From BJHL01 sp035299305 (GTDB lineage: Bacteria; Planctomycetota; Phycisphaerae; Phycisphaerales; UBA1924), in the NCBI GenBank assembly GCA_035299305.1, contig DATGWV010000218.1, positions 1 to 15,808 on the forward strand: a DNA stretch of 15,808 bases, written 5' to 3'. Position numbers and translations under genes: made by a program. The notes beneath the pieces are model-generated. The model was given only the letters and a program-made list of their open reading frames with translations, was not told where the DNA came from and made no database searches. Positions within the stretch are counted from its first letter, which is position 1. Each line of letters begins with the position of its first letter. Below, one piece after another: positions 1 to 6,193 of this stretch.

Positions 1-62
1 CCGGTGCTCTGGCCCTCGTCGGCCTGGGTGGCCTGGTCGCGGCTCGCCGTCGTCGCGCCTAA
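1..62 (+). CDS. 3' end of a surface protein with C-terminal RRRR sorting tail (partial)
   Basis: Only the last 19 whole codons are inside the window; they read GALALVGLGGLVAARRRRA and stop at TAA (60-62). A Gly/Ala/Leu-rich membrane-spanning stretch followed at once by four arginines is the end of a PEP-CTERM-like sorting signal as found on exported planctomycete proteins, where the preceding residues are usually P-x-P. Such tails are thought to be processed by an exosortase-type enzyme. The body of the protein lies upstream, so its function, and whether it belongs to the same family as the three genes that follow, cannot be seen. An intrinsic terminator follows 62 bp after the stop. Confidence 0.75.
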   Translation, partial: GALALVGLGGLVAARRRRA

Positions 63-124
63 GTGATTGCCTCAACAACCTCCGGGCCATGTGCAGATGA
101 GCTCGAAGGGATCTGAACCTCTTG

Positions 125-162
125 CCCGCCGCGTGCGACAGCCCGCGGCGGGTTTTCTTTTG
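125..162 (+). terminator. Rho-independent terminator
   Basis: A perfect 9-bp GC-rich stem (CCCGCCGCG at 125-133 with CGCGGCGGG at 144-152) encloses a 10-nt loop and is followed directly by TTTTCTTTT (153-162). It ends the transcript of the partial gene at the left edge and separates it from the paralogue array. Confidence 0.85.
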
Positions 163-590
163 GTTACACGTACTTTCTGAAGTGACACAACACCACCTCA
201 TTCCGTGTCGCATGTCCAGAATGAGCAAGCCATTTTTCATATGTCGAGTTTTGCCCCGAACGCCGTCGCGATCCGACACGTCAAAGCCGCCGAACCGTGT
301 ATTTCGGCCCGATCCAGCATCTGCTGACCTGGTCCTACAACATCCCAGCATCTCGGAATTTTCTTCACGCCCCAGTTTCCCACAACAAGTATCAACGTCA
401 TTAGATATACTTTCCGCCAGCGAATCTCGCTGTTGTTGTTTTTGCCCCACTTGCGTTTTCCAACTCACGCTTGCACATAGGCCAGGGTTTGGGCTCGCAA
501 CACGGCGGGGTCTACCTCTGCGCGAGAGATTTGATCGGCTTGGCGAAAACGTCGCTGGCTCGTCATCATCTGCCGAAAGGGGATTGCATC
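163..590 (+). other. Gene-free stretch upstream of the paralogue array
   Basis: About 430 bp between the terminator and the first array gene. It is visibly richer in A/T than the genes around it. An open frame spans much of it, but the frame crosses the terminator and runs into the next gene, and its translation looks like noise. A -10-like hexamer TATACT lies at 406-411 (inside TTAGATATACTTT), but no convincing -35 sits 16-18 bp before it, so a promoter here is only suggested. The ribosome binding site AAAGGGGA (576-583) of the next gene is at the right end. Confidence 0.5.
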
Positions 591-1556
591 ATGCGTCAAC
601 ACCTGGTATCACTCTGCATCGTCGCCGGCTGCGCAACAGTTGCTCGCTCGCAGATCGTTGAACCACGCACCACACGCCTGGCCTTCGAAGTGTGGAACGG
701 CACTTCGTGGGGCAGTTCCGCAGCGTTCACGCCCGGTGGTCGCGTCGAGTACCGCGTTACCATCAGTTACACCGGCACACAAAGCGTCTTCGGCCTCGCA
801 GGCGGCCGCTACCAGCCCACGTTCAGCGGCATCGACAACGACGGCCCGAGTCGCGACGCGAACGCTCCATTTCGTAACGGCGGTGTCAGCAGCAATGCCA
901 TTCCGGGCAGTGTGCTGTCGCAGGCCGAGGGCCAATCTGGTGCGCCGCTTGCCACCTATGGCCGCGTGGGCTTTGCATCGCAACCTATGAATGCAGCAAG
1001 CCTCAACACACTGACCGAGCACCGCCACGGCGGAAGCAGCCCCCAGGCCGATGCGCCGCCAGGAAGTTGGCTCCGCCTGGCTGGCAGCAGTGTCGCCAAC
1101 TGGCCGCTCCCCACACTGAGCGCGGCGGAGGCGACGACCACCGCTCTCAGGAACATCACACGCGGCGTAGTCGTCTCGCAATTGTCTGCTGTCAACCCCG
1201 CAACCGGCACCGTCAATACCTTCTACGTCAACGGCTCGCAGAACCTCGTCATCTTTCGTGGCGCGTTGCTTCTGAGCGATAGCGTTGCGCTCCGCACCAT
1301 CACTATCAGCAACGCTGAAGGATCGCTCCTGCGCATGGGCGGTACCAGCAGCGCCGACGACAGACGCTACTTCGATTGGCACACCAGCCAGTTCGGCGGC
1401 AGTCAGCGCACCGGGGTCGTCGTCAGTGACGCGACTATCACTGTCATTCCGAGTGCCGGCACGGCTTCTCTTGCTCTGATTGCCACAGTCGCGCTGGCTG
1501 CCCGCCGGCGCCGGCGTACAGGCGACATGCCGTCGTCGCAGCGAGTGACGTTATGA
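591..1556 (+). CDS. Array copy 1: secreted, C-terminally anchored protein of an unrecognised family
   Basis: 321 aa. I chose the ATG at 591 because it gives a clean signal peptide and follows AAAGGGGA by 7 nt; the open frame upstream (from 471) has no such support. The signal peptide is residues 1-20, cleaved probably at ARS|Q. Motifs shared with copies 2 and 3, in order: FEVWNGTSW (32-40), RVEYR (51-55), YTG (60-62), YQPTFS (74-79), NAPFRNGG (91-98), YGRV (123-126), RHGG (145-148), GSWLRLAG (158-165), RGV (191-193), IFRGALLLSD (221-230), NAEGSLLR (241-248). The tail is VIPSAG (285-290), a short hydrophobic segment, and RRRRR (305-309). Unlike typical sorting tails it continues for 12 polar residues after the arginines. 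The protein is probably exported and held in the outer envelope. No enzymatic motif is recognisable; the Ser/Thr/Gly-rich, beta-prone sequence fits a structural or adhesive surface protein, but that is inference. Confidence 0.85.
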   Translation: MRQHLVSLCIVAGCATVARSQIVEPRTTRLAFEVWNGTSWGSSAAFTPGGRVEYRVTISYTGTQSVFGLAGGRYQPTFSGIDNDGPSRDANAPFRNGGVSSNAIPGSVLSQAEGQSGAPLATYGRVGFASQPMNAASLNTLTEHRHGGSSPQADAPPGSWLRLAGSSVANWPLPTLSAAEATTTALRNITRGVVVSQLSAVNPATGTVNTFYVNGSQNLVIFRGALLLSDSVALRTITISNAEGSLLRMGGTSSADDRRYFDWHTSQFGGSQRTGVVVSDATITVIPSAGTASLALIATVALAARRRRRTGDMPSSQRVTL

Positions 1557-1883
1557 GGTTTTTGCAACCGCAGCGCCATCTGATGGACATCTTGACGACT
1601 TCGCTGCCATTCGAACACGACTCGGATGCGCACTTCACAGCAAACTGAGAAAGAAGACTGCGCTCGCTACCGGGTGCTTTCACTGTGCGCCCTCGCAGCG
1701 GTTGCCATGTTCGCTCACGCGCGAGCATTCTCTTGTCGGCATGGCGCACGCAAGGAAATCACACATGTCATCTGACAAAAGTCCACAAAATTACCCCGAA
1801 AGATCGCCATTTTGGTATGCTATTGCCGGGTTGTCACGTATCGCGTCTTTGATGACGCGGGGCGAGTGAGACAGGAGCGACAC
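1557..1883 (+). other. Intergenic region between array copies 1 and 2
   Basis: 327 bp without a credible gene on either strand. No hairpin with a T-tract follows copy 1. A 5-bp inverted repeat TGTCA-TC-TGACA (1766-1777) could be an operator half-site pair. TATGCT (1816-1821) could be a -10 box, but the nearest upstream match to a -35 (TTACCC, 1791-1796) is poor and spaced 19 bp. The ribosome binding site AGGAG of copy 2 is at 1873-1877. Confidence 0.4.
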
Positions 1884-2816
1884 ATGACTCGCAGGCAAAT
1901 CGGCGCGATTGTTGTAGCGGTTGGCTGTGCATCGGTGGCGATGGCCCAAGAGGCGTATCCGGCGGGCACAGTGCTGCGCTTTCAAGTGTGGACCGGCTCG
2001 CAGTGGGCCAATGAGCTGCAAGCCTCGACCGGCGACCGCGTCGAGTACCGCGCGACGGTTTCGTACACGGGTGCCAACACAGAGACATTTGCGCTCGCCG
2101 ACATGCGTTACCAGCCCACGTTCAGCAACACGATCAACTCCGGTGTCAGCGTCGACACCAACGCACCGTTTCGCAATGGCGGAACGAGTGGCAGCGGGAT
2201 CGCTGGATCAATGCTCACGGCGAGTGAAGGCGCGAGCGGCAGTCAGTTGGCCAGTTATGGCCGCGTGACGTATGGCGGGTTTGCAGCAAACAGTCAGACG
2301 CAAACCGTGCTGACGCAGTTTCGACACGGAGGCGGCTTCGCTGGTAACGGCGCGCCAGCGGGATCGTGGATTCGGCTGGCTGGCGACTTCGTCACCAACT
2401 GGCCATCGCCGACGATTCCTGCGGGAACGGCGACAGCGACCAGCATCAACACAGTGCTCCGCGGCGTGAGCGCAACGCAGTTGTCTCGCATCAATCCGTT
2501 GACAGGCAGCATCAACACCAACTTCGTCGCAGGCACACAAGACATGGTGGTGTTTCGCGGGGCGCTGCTGCTGGCGAACAACGATGATGTGCGCACGATT
2601 GTCATAAGCAACGCCGAGGGTTCGCTCCTCCGGGCGGGGGGCTTGAATGGAGCCGACGACCGTCGATACGTCTCGTGGTTTACAAATGACGCGGGAGCGA
2701 CCGTTCGCACCAGTGTGGCCATCGAGTCGGCGTCCATTTTCGTCAACGTGCCCACGCCGGGTGCGGTTAGCGTCGTGGGCGTCGCAGGATTGCTCGCGGT
2801 TCGTCGACGAAGGTAA
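1884..2816 (+). CDS. Array copy 2: secreted protein of the same family, with the best sorting tail
   Basis: 310 aa. The ATG at 1884 is preceded by AGGAG (1873-1877) at 6 nt and begins a signal peptide ending AMA|Q (residues 1-21); the upstream extension in frame from 1812 lacks both. Family motifs: FQVWTGSQW (33-41), RVEYR (52-56), YTG (61-63), YQPTFS (76-81), NAPFRNGG (93-100), YGRV (125-128), FRHGG (146-150), GSWIRLAG (160-167), RGVSATQLS (193-201), NPLTGS (204-209), VVFRGALLL (222-230), ISNAEGSLLR (241-250). The tail is canonical: VPTPGA (289-294), hydrophobic residues, then RRRR as the last four residues. That makes this the reference copy for a surface-sorted protein. It lies 327 bp after copy 1 and 112 bp before copy 3. 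Function unknown; paralogy with its neighbours is certain from the motif order. Confidence 0.87.
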   Translation: MTRRQIGAIVVAVGCASVAMAQEAYPAGTVLRFQVWTGSQWANELQASTGDRVEYRATVSYTGANTETFALADMRYQPTFSNTINSGVSVDTNAPFRNGGTSGSGIAGSMLTASEGASGSQLASYGRVTYGGFAANSQTQTVLTQFRHGGGFAGNGAPAGSWIRLAGDFVTNWPSPTIPAGTATATSINTVLRGVSATQLSRINPLTGSINTNFVAGTQDMVVFRGALLLANNDDVRTIVISNAEGSLLRAGGLNGADDRRYVSWFTNDAGATVRTSVAIESASIFVNVPTPGAVSVVGVAGLLAVRRRR

Positions 2817-2917
2817 TGCGCGTGTCGCGAATGTCGATGTGTGCGAAGTGAATTGCTTGCCGCTGCGGTTGTCGCACAGACGAGTACGCTGACTATTTGA
2901 AACGCTGGCTGACACTT

Positions 2918-2923
2918 AGGAGG
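2918..2923 (+). promoter_or_regulatory. Ribosome binding site of array copy 3
   Basis: AGGAGG, a full Shine-Dalgarno match. It lies 5 nt before ATG 2929 but only 2 nt before the in-frame GTG 2926, so it selects the ATG as start. Confidence 0.8.
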
Positions 2924-2928
2924 GCGTG

Positions 2929-3870
2929 ATGGGACATCTGTCGCTGGTTGCGATGTGTTGTGCGGTGTCGTCGAGTTGCGTGTTGGGACAGATCGAGCCG
3001 AACGCGTCATCGCTTCGCTTTGAAGTCTGGGACGGCACGGCGTGGAGCAATCAACTTGTGGTCGTGCCCGGCGCTCGCGTCGAGTATCGCGCCGTCGTCA
3101 ACTACACGGGCACCTCGACGGTGCCACTTGCTCTTGGGAGCATTCGCTATCAACCCACTTTCAGCAACATTGACAATGATGGCACAAGTGTGGACGGCAA
3201 CGCCCCATTTCGCAACAACGGCGTCAGCGGGGTCGTTTATGCAAACAGCACACTCACAACGGCCCAAGGCGTGACCTCACAACCACTCCCGACATACGGG
3301 CGAGTGAACTTCGCGGGAACCGCGATGCAATCGTCGACACTTAATGTGTTGACGCAGTTTCGACACGGCGGGGACTTCGCTCAGGCGGGTGCGCCCACTG
3401 GCAGTTGGATTCGGCTGGCAGGCAGCAGTGTGACGACATGGCCTCAACCAACGCTGTCCGCTCCCACAGCGGCCGAGCTCAATATGATCGCGCGAGGTGT
3501 CGTCTCTTCGCAAGCGTCGCTTCTCAATCCGATCGGCACACCGCCGAATCCGTTCCACATCTCAGGAACACAGAACCTCGTCGTCTTTCGCGGGGCGTTG
3601 CTGCTCAGCGACCTGACCGATGTTCGCACTATTACCCTCAGTAGTGCGCCGGGGTCACAAGATCGAGCAAGCGCGGTTGGTGGCACCGACGATGCTCGCT
3701 TCATGACATGGCAAACCAGTGCGTTTGGCGGAAGTTACCGCACGGGCGTTGTCGTGAGCGACGCCAGTATCGTGGTCGTTCCCAACCCGTCGGGCATCGC
3801 CTGCGTTGCTCTCGCCGCCATGGTAACGCCTTGGCGTCGGCGGAGAACCGTCATGTTCGGAACTCGATAG
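2929..3870 (+). CDS. Array copy 3: secreted protein of the same family, with an altered sorting tail
   Basis: 313 aa, starting at ATG 2929 (see AGGAGG at 2918-2923). The signal peptide is residues 1-20, likely cut at VLG|Q. Family motifs: FEVWDGTAW (31-39), VEYR (51-54), YTG (59-61), YQPTFS (74-79), NAPFRNNG (91-98), YGRV (123-126), FRHGG (144-148), GSWIRLAG (158-165), RGV (189-191), VVFRGALLLSD (218-228), GTDDARF (252-258), RTGVVVSD (271-278). Copies 1 and 3 share FGGS.RTGVVVSDA, so they look closer to each other here than to copy 2. The tail VPNPSG (284-289) is followed by a short hydrophobic stretch broken by Pro-Trp (301-302), then RRRR (303-306) and seven more residues. It is a degenerate version of the anchor. 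Function unknown. Only 112 bp separate it from copy 2, so the two may share a transcript. Confidence 0.86.
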   Translation: MGHLSLVAMCCAVSSSCVLGQIEPNASSLRFEVWDGTAWSNQLVVVPGARVEYRAVVNYTGTSTVPLALGSIRYQPTFSNIDNDGTSVDGNAPFRNNGVSGVVYANSTLTTAQGVTSQPLPTYGRVNFAGTAMQSSTLNVLTQFRHGGDFAQAGAPTGSWIRLAGSSVTTWPQPTLSAPTAAELNMIARGVVSSQASLLNPIGTPPNPFHISGTQNLVVFRGALLLSDLTDVRTITLSSAPGSQDRASAVGGTDDARFMTWQTSAFGGSYRTGVVVSDASIVVVPNPSGIACVALAAMVTPWRRRRTVMFGTR

Positions 3871-3924
3871 GTACCCAATTGGCTTGGGGAATAAGCCCGC
3901 TGCTCGCCCTTCGGGTGCTTTTGC

Positions 3925-3953
3925 TTGGCTTCCCGTCGGCGTTTGCCTATCAT
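3925..3953 (+). promoter_or_regulatory. Candidate sigma-70-type promoter of rplU
   Basis: TTGGCT (3925-3930, 4 of 6 to TTGACA) and TATCAT (3948-3953, 5 of 6 to TATAAT) are separated by exactly 17 bp. Transcription would begin near 3960, about 50 nt before the rplU start. This is the best-spaced promoter-like pair I found in the window. Confidence 0.45.
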
Positions 3954-4011
3954 CCCAACCCCACTCGGCGAGCTGTCAGGCTGCTGACGCCCGGGAGTTT
4001 TGGAGTTTGCC

Positions 4012-4338
4012 ATGTACGCGATCATCGAAGAATCCGGTAGTCAGCGCAAGGTCGCTCAGGGCGACCAGTTCCTCATCGACCTGCTCGAAGACGGCCAGGC
4101 CGCCAAGGGCAAGGCGATCAACTTTGATCGCGTTCTGGTCGTTGGCGAAGCTGGCGGCTCGGCGAAGCTCGGTGCGCCGTACGTCGCGGGCGCGAGCGTG
4201 ATGGCGGAGATCGTTGATCCTGTCGTCATGGGCGACAAGCTCGCCATCTGGCACTTCCGTCGCAAGAAGGGCCGCCAAAAGAAGACGGGCCACCGCCAGC
4301 GCTACACGATGGTGAAGGTCACGTCGATCAAGGCCTGA
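4012..4338 (+). CDS. rplU: 50S ribosomal protein bL21
   Basis: 108 aa, the usual length. bL21 binds 23S rRNA in the large ribosomal subunit. The sequence shows the family hallmarks: start MYAIIE, VAQGDQFLID near residues 14-23, RVLVVGE (39-45), the loop GAPYV.GA (53-61), and the basic C-terminal segment FRRKKGRQKKTGHRQRYT (about 81-98). The start is the ATG at 4012, preceded by GGAG (4002-4005); an upstream in-frame ATG at 4000 would add four residues the family does not have. In most bacteria rplU is followed by rpmA (bL27) and often obgE. Here a strong terminator follows instead and no bL27 gene is present in the window. Confidence 0.95.
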   Translation: MYAIIEESGSQRKVAQGDQFLIDLLEDGQAAKGKAINFDRVLVVGEAGGSAKLGAPYVAGASVMAEIVDPVVMGDKLAIWHFRRKKGRQKKTGHRQRYTMVKVTSIKA

Positions 4339-4395
4339 GTTCATCTCGGCTGATCACGTTGGGCTCACCAACGCCTTGCACACACTGTTCGCAGC

Positions 4396-4426
4396 GCCCG
4401 CTCTCTGAGCGGGCTTTGTTGTTTTT
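4396..4426 (+). terminator. Rho-independent terminator of rplU
   Basis: A perfect 8-bp stem (GCCCGCTC at 4396-4403 with GAGCGGGC at 4407-4414) has a 3-nt loop and is followed by TTTGTTGTTTTT (4415-4426). It lies 58 bp after the rplU stop and closes that gene as a single-gene unit. Confidence 0.85.
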
Positions 4427-4480
4427 GCATGTCGCTGCAGGCCGCACGCGAGGGCGGTGATCGTCGTACCTTGTGGCAGC

Positions 4481-5008
4481 ATGTCCCGAGGCCCCGGCAT
4501 CTTCATTCTGCTCATGGCGCTCGCGGTGGGCGTCTTCTTCGCGGTCGACGCGTATCTCACTCGCACGGGTAAGCTGCCGCCTGAGAATCTGTTCAAGGAG
4601 ACGCACCCCGCGCCGGGGCAGTTGCCGCAGAACGCGAAGCAACTGACAACAGGCGTGCTGCCTGACAGCATCATCTTTGACTTTGTCGATGCGAAGGACG
4701 ATCGCGCTCGCGCGGACGCTGCGGAGTTGTGGCGCGACTATTGGTTGCCCGATGAAGGCTGGGCGGTGAAGATTGAAGAAGCGCGGACCGAGGTTGATCA
4801 CGTCGCGCTGCGCTGCTGGATGAGTCGCCCGAGCATCGTGGGCGGCGGGTACATGCTCATCGCCAAGTTGCCGGCGGAAGAGGCCGGGGCGTACACGGCG
4901 CGGATGGAAGTGACGATCTTCGGACGCATCAGCCAGATGCAGTACGAGAACATCGGCGGCCTCCCCTACTACCGCCTGATTATCGAAGAGGCGTCAGTTC
5001 TCCGCTGA
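4481..5008 (+). CDS. Small single-pass membrane protein of unknown function
   Basis: 175 aa from ATG 4481; an in-frame GTG at 4457 would add eight residues. Neither has a clear ribosome binding site. Residues 6-26 form one hydrophobic segment after a short positively charged start (MSRGPG), so it is an N-terminal membrane anchor with the remaining 150 residues probably outside the cytoplasm. A Pro-rich stretch (32-50) leads to a mixed alpha/beta region rich in acidic residues (68-105). The C-terminal part carries RISQMQYENIGGLPYYRLII (149-168). There is no lipobox and no catalytic motif I recognise. It starts 54 bp after the rplU terminator, so it needs its own promoter or read-through; I see no good promoter. 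Coding is supported by length, a sensible membrane segment and protein-like composition. Confidence 0.72.
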   Translation: MSRGPGIFILLMALAVGVFFAVDAYLTRTGKLPPENLFKETHPAPGQLPQNAKQLTTGVLPDSIIFDFVDAKDDRARADAAELWRDYWLPDEGWAVKIEEARTEVDHVALRCWMSRPSIVGGGYMLIAKLPAEEAGAYTARMEVTIFGRISQMQYENIGGLPYYRLIIEEASVLR

Positions 5009-5077
5009 AAACAGGGCGAAAATCAACTGGACAAAATGAGGAACCACTAACCTGAGAAGCAAGTCTCACCTGTTGCC

Positions 5078-5153
5078 CGTGCGGCGGACGCCTGCACGAG
5101 AGCGCGGTGCGTGAGCGATGTCGCTCATGCCCGCAGCGCGAGATGACGCGCTG
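5078..5153 (+). promoter_or_regulatory. Three consecutive inverted repeats in front of the lipoprotein gene
   Basis: Three hairpin-capable repeats lie 25-100 bp before the lipoprotein start: CGTGC/GCACG enclosing GGC/GCC (5078-5098), TGAGCGA-TG-TCGCTCA (5112-5127), and CAGCGCG-AGATGA-CGCGCTG (5134-5153). The middle one has only a 2-bp spacer, so it suits a dimeric operator better than an RNA hairpin. No T-tract follows, so they are not terminators. GC-rich DNA makes short palindromes common, which keeps this tentative. Confidence 0.3.
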
Positions 5154-5176
5154 AAGCGTTCACAAGGAATCGAGTC

Positions 5177-5740
5177 ATGCTTCGCTGGAAGGCCGCGCCT
5201 GCGGCCCTGGGTATCAGTGCGTTCCTGGTTTTGGCGGGTTGTGCGCATCGGCATTGTCACGCCGCGCCGCTGTGGGACATGCAGCAGCGCGCGGGGCTGC
5301 AAGTCGCCGATCGGGGCGGCAGTTGCGAAAGCCGGCCCAGCCGCGGTTGGCATGACCGCGATCGTCGCGATGATCATGACGATGACGATGACAAAGGCTG
5401 CCCCATCGTTCTGCGCAGTCAGATCGAACTGGGCGGCAAGGATGTGAATGTTGAAGTGACGATTTGGCGCGAAGACTGCGAAGTCCACACACGCGTGCGC
5501 CTGACGCCGTGCGGCAAGGGCAAGCTGCCCGACATTGACACCATCTCCATCGCGCTGCGTGCGGGCGGCAGCAACTGGCGGCCTTCGCTGTGCGAAGTGC
5601 GCTCGTGCGACAAGGAGATCATCTACGAAGCCCACGACGGCCCGAATTGGCGCAAGGGTCGCACGATCAGCGTTGATCTGCGGGTCGCGACGGAATGCGA
5701 TCGGGATCGCGTGCGTTGGCTGGGCGAGACGCTGAACTGA
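5177..5740 (+). CDS. Cysteine-rich lipoprotein with an Asp/His-rich linker, unknown function
   Basis: 187 aa from ATG 5177, preceded by AAGGA (5164-5168) at 8 nt. The signal peptide ends in a lipobox, LVLAGC, with the acylated cysteine at residue 22, so it should be membrane-anchored by lipid. Directly after it comes a His-rich patch (H24, H26, H28). Residues 59-73 form an Asp/His/Arg run with six Asp out of the last seven (HDDDDDD-type, encoded by GAT/GAC repeats), which could bind divalent metal. The C-terminal domain (75-187) has evenly spaced cysteines (75, 101, 112, 139, 144, 174; also 27 and 50) and alternating beta-type strands, fitting a disulfide-stabilised periplasmic domain. I do not recognise the family. 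Downstream there is no same-strand gene, only the hairpin cluster. Confidence 0.78.
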   Translation: MLRWKAAPAALGISAFLVLAGCAHRHCHAAPLWDMQQRAGLQVADRGGSCESRPSRGWHDRDRRDDHDDDDDKGCPIVLRSQIELGGKDVNVEVTIWREDCEVHTRVRLTPCGKGKLPDIDTISIALRAGGSNWRPSLCEVRSCDKEIIYEAHDGPNWRKGRTISVDLRVATECDRDRVRWLGETLN

Positions 5741-5764
5741 CGCGCGACCGCAGCGAATCAAACT

Positions 5765-5872
5765 CCGCGGCGCGAGCAAGCGAGCCAGTGTTCGGTCGGT
5801 CGTGGCCGGCGCTGCAGGCGACGGCCAGAAGAACGAACGCCCCCCGGCTGCGCTTGCTTGCTCGCGCCGCGG
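5765..5872. repeat. Long imperfect inverted repeat (about 108 nt)
   Basis: The outer arms CCGCGGCGCGAGCAAGC (5765-5781) and GCTTGCTCGCGCCGCGG (5856-5872) are perfect complements over 17 bp. The pairing extends four more positions inward in RNA with one G.U pair. Inside, GTTCG (5790-5794) pairs with CGAAC (5834-5838) and TGGCCG (5803-5808) with CGGCCA (5822-5827), so the whole unit can fold as one long rod. No T-tract follows on either strand, so it is not a simple terminator. It may be a palindromic repeat or MITE-like element, or a structured RNA. Confidence 0.6.
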
Positions 5873-5888
5873 CGGAAAGACCGCTCTG

Positions 5889-5924
5889 CAAAACAACCGG
5901 CCCGACGCTCTCGCGTCGGGCCGG
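5889..5924 (-). terminator. Strong hairpin, terminator-like on the minus strand
   Basis: A perfect 12-bp stem (CCGGCCCGACGC at 5897-5908 with GCGTCGGGCCGG at 5913-5924) has the loop TCTC. On the minus strand it is followed by TTGTTTTG, which fits a second stop for pdhA transcripts. On the plus strand the next bases are CTTCCCTCTC, a poorer tract, though it could still help end the lipoprotein transcript. Its core CCGACGC/GCGTCGG is also found in the hairpin at 6121-6142. Confidence 0.6.
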
Positions 5925-5935
5925 CTTCCCTCTCG

Positions 5936-6033
5936 CATGCCTGCGTGCGTGTCGGCTGCTCGAGCGGGCGGAAATCCGCGAACGGCCGGCGCAGGCATGG
6001 GCGATATGAAGGCCCCAGGGCCTCCCTCCATAT
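5936..6033. other. Two further nested inverted repeats in the convergent intergenic region
   Basis: CATGCCTGCG (5936-5945) pairs perfectly with CGCAGGCATG (5990-5999). Within it TCGGC (5952-5956) can pair with GCCGG (5985-5989), and GCGG-AAAT-CCGC (5968-5979) forms the tip. Right behind, ATATG (6004-6008) pairs with CATAT (6029-6033) around AGGCCC-CA-GGGCCT (6010-6023). Neither has an adjacent T-tract. No open frame here looks like protein. Confidence 0.5.
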
Positions 6034-6114
6034 TCAGTAGCGATTTTGGTTGGCGTTCCGGACAGATTTTTTCGACTTTTTCCGCAAATTGTCGCTGGTA
6101 GCACCACGGCAACG

Positions 6115-6142
6115 AAAAAACCGACGCGATCACTCGCGTCGG
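6115..6142 (-). terminator. Rho-independent terminator of pdhA (minus strand)
   Basis: Read on the minus strand, a perfect 9-bp stem (CCGACGCGA at 6121-6129 with TCGCGTCGG at 6134-6142) with a 4-nt loop is followed by TTTTTT (complement of 6115-6120). It lies about 50 bp after the pdhA stop. Confidence 0.85.
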
Positions 6143-6193
6143 TGTGAAGTTGACACATCGTTGTGCGGGGCGGCGCGGCCGGCGGTATCACGC

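Larger units (their letters stand above)
591..3870 (+). repeat. Tandem array of three paralogous genes
   Basis: Three same-strand genes of 321, 310 and 313 aa align over their full length with the same motif order. Short DNA identities remain, for example TACCAGCCCACGTTCAGC in copies 1 and 2, and GACGCAGTTTCGACACGG in copies 2 and 3. Elsewhere the copies are clearly diverged, so duplication is old. No insertion sequence, integrase or direct repeat flanks the array, which argues for local tandem duplication rather than recent transfer. Confidence 0.85.

Noticed and set aside
122..661. 179-codon open frame on the plus strand
   Set aside because: It covers the terminator at 125-162 and runs into the signal peptide of array copy 1; its composition is not protein-like.
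3888..3923. Possible terminator after array copy 3 (around CGCCC-TTC-GGGTG plus TTTT)
   Set aside because: The best stem is about five pairs with a wobble or a bulge, the T-tract is four bases, and it overlaps the rplU promoter candidate.
5365..5395. GAT/GAC repeat encoding an Asp-Lys string that resembles a protease cleavage tag
   Set aside because: The resemblance to a DDDDK tag is a by-product of a simple codon repeat in a natural lipoprotein gene; nothing else suggests an engineered sequence.
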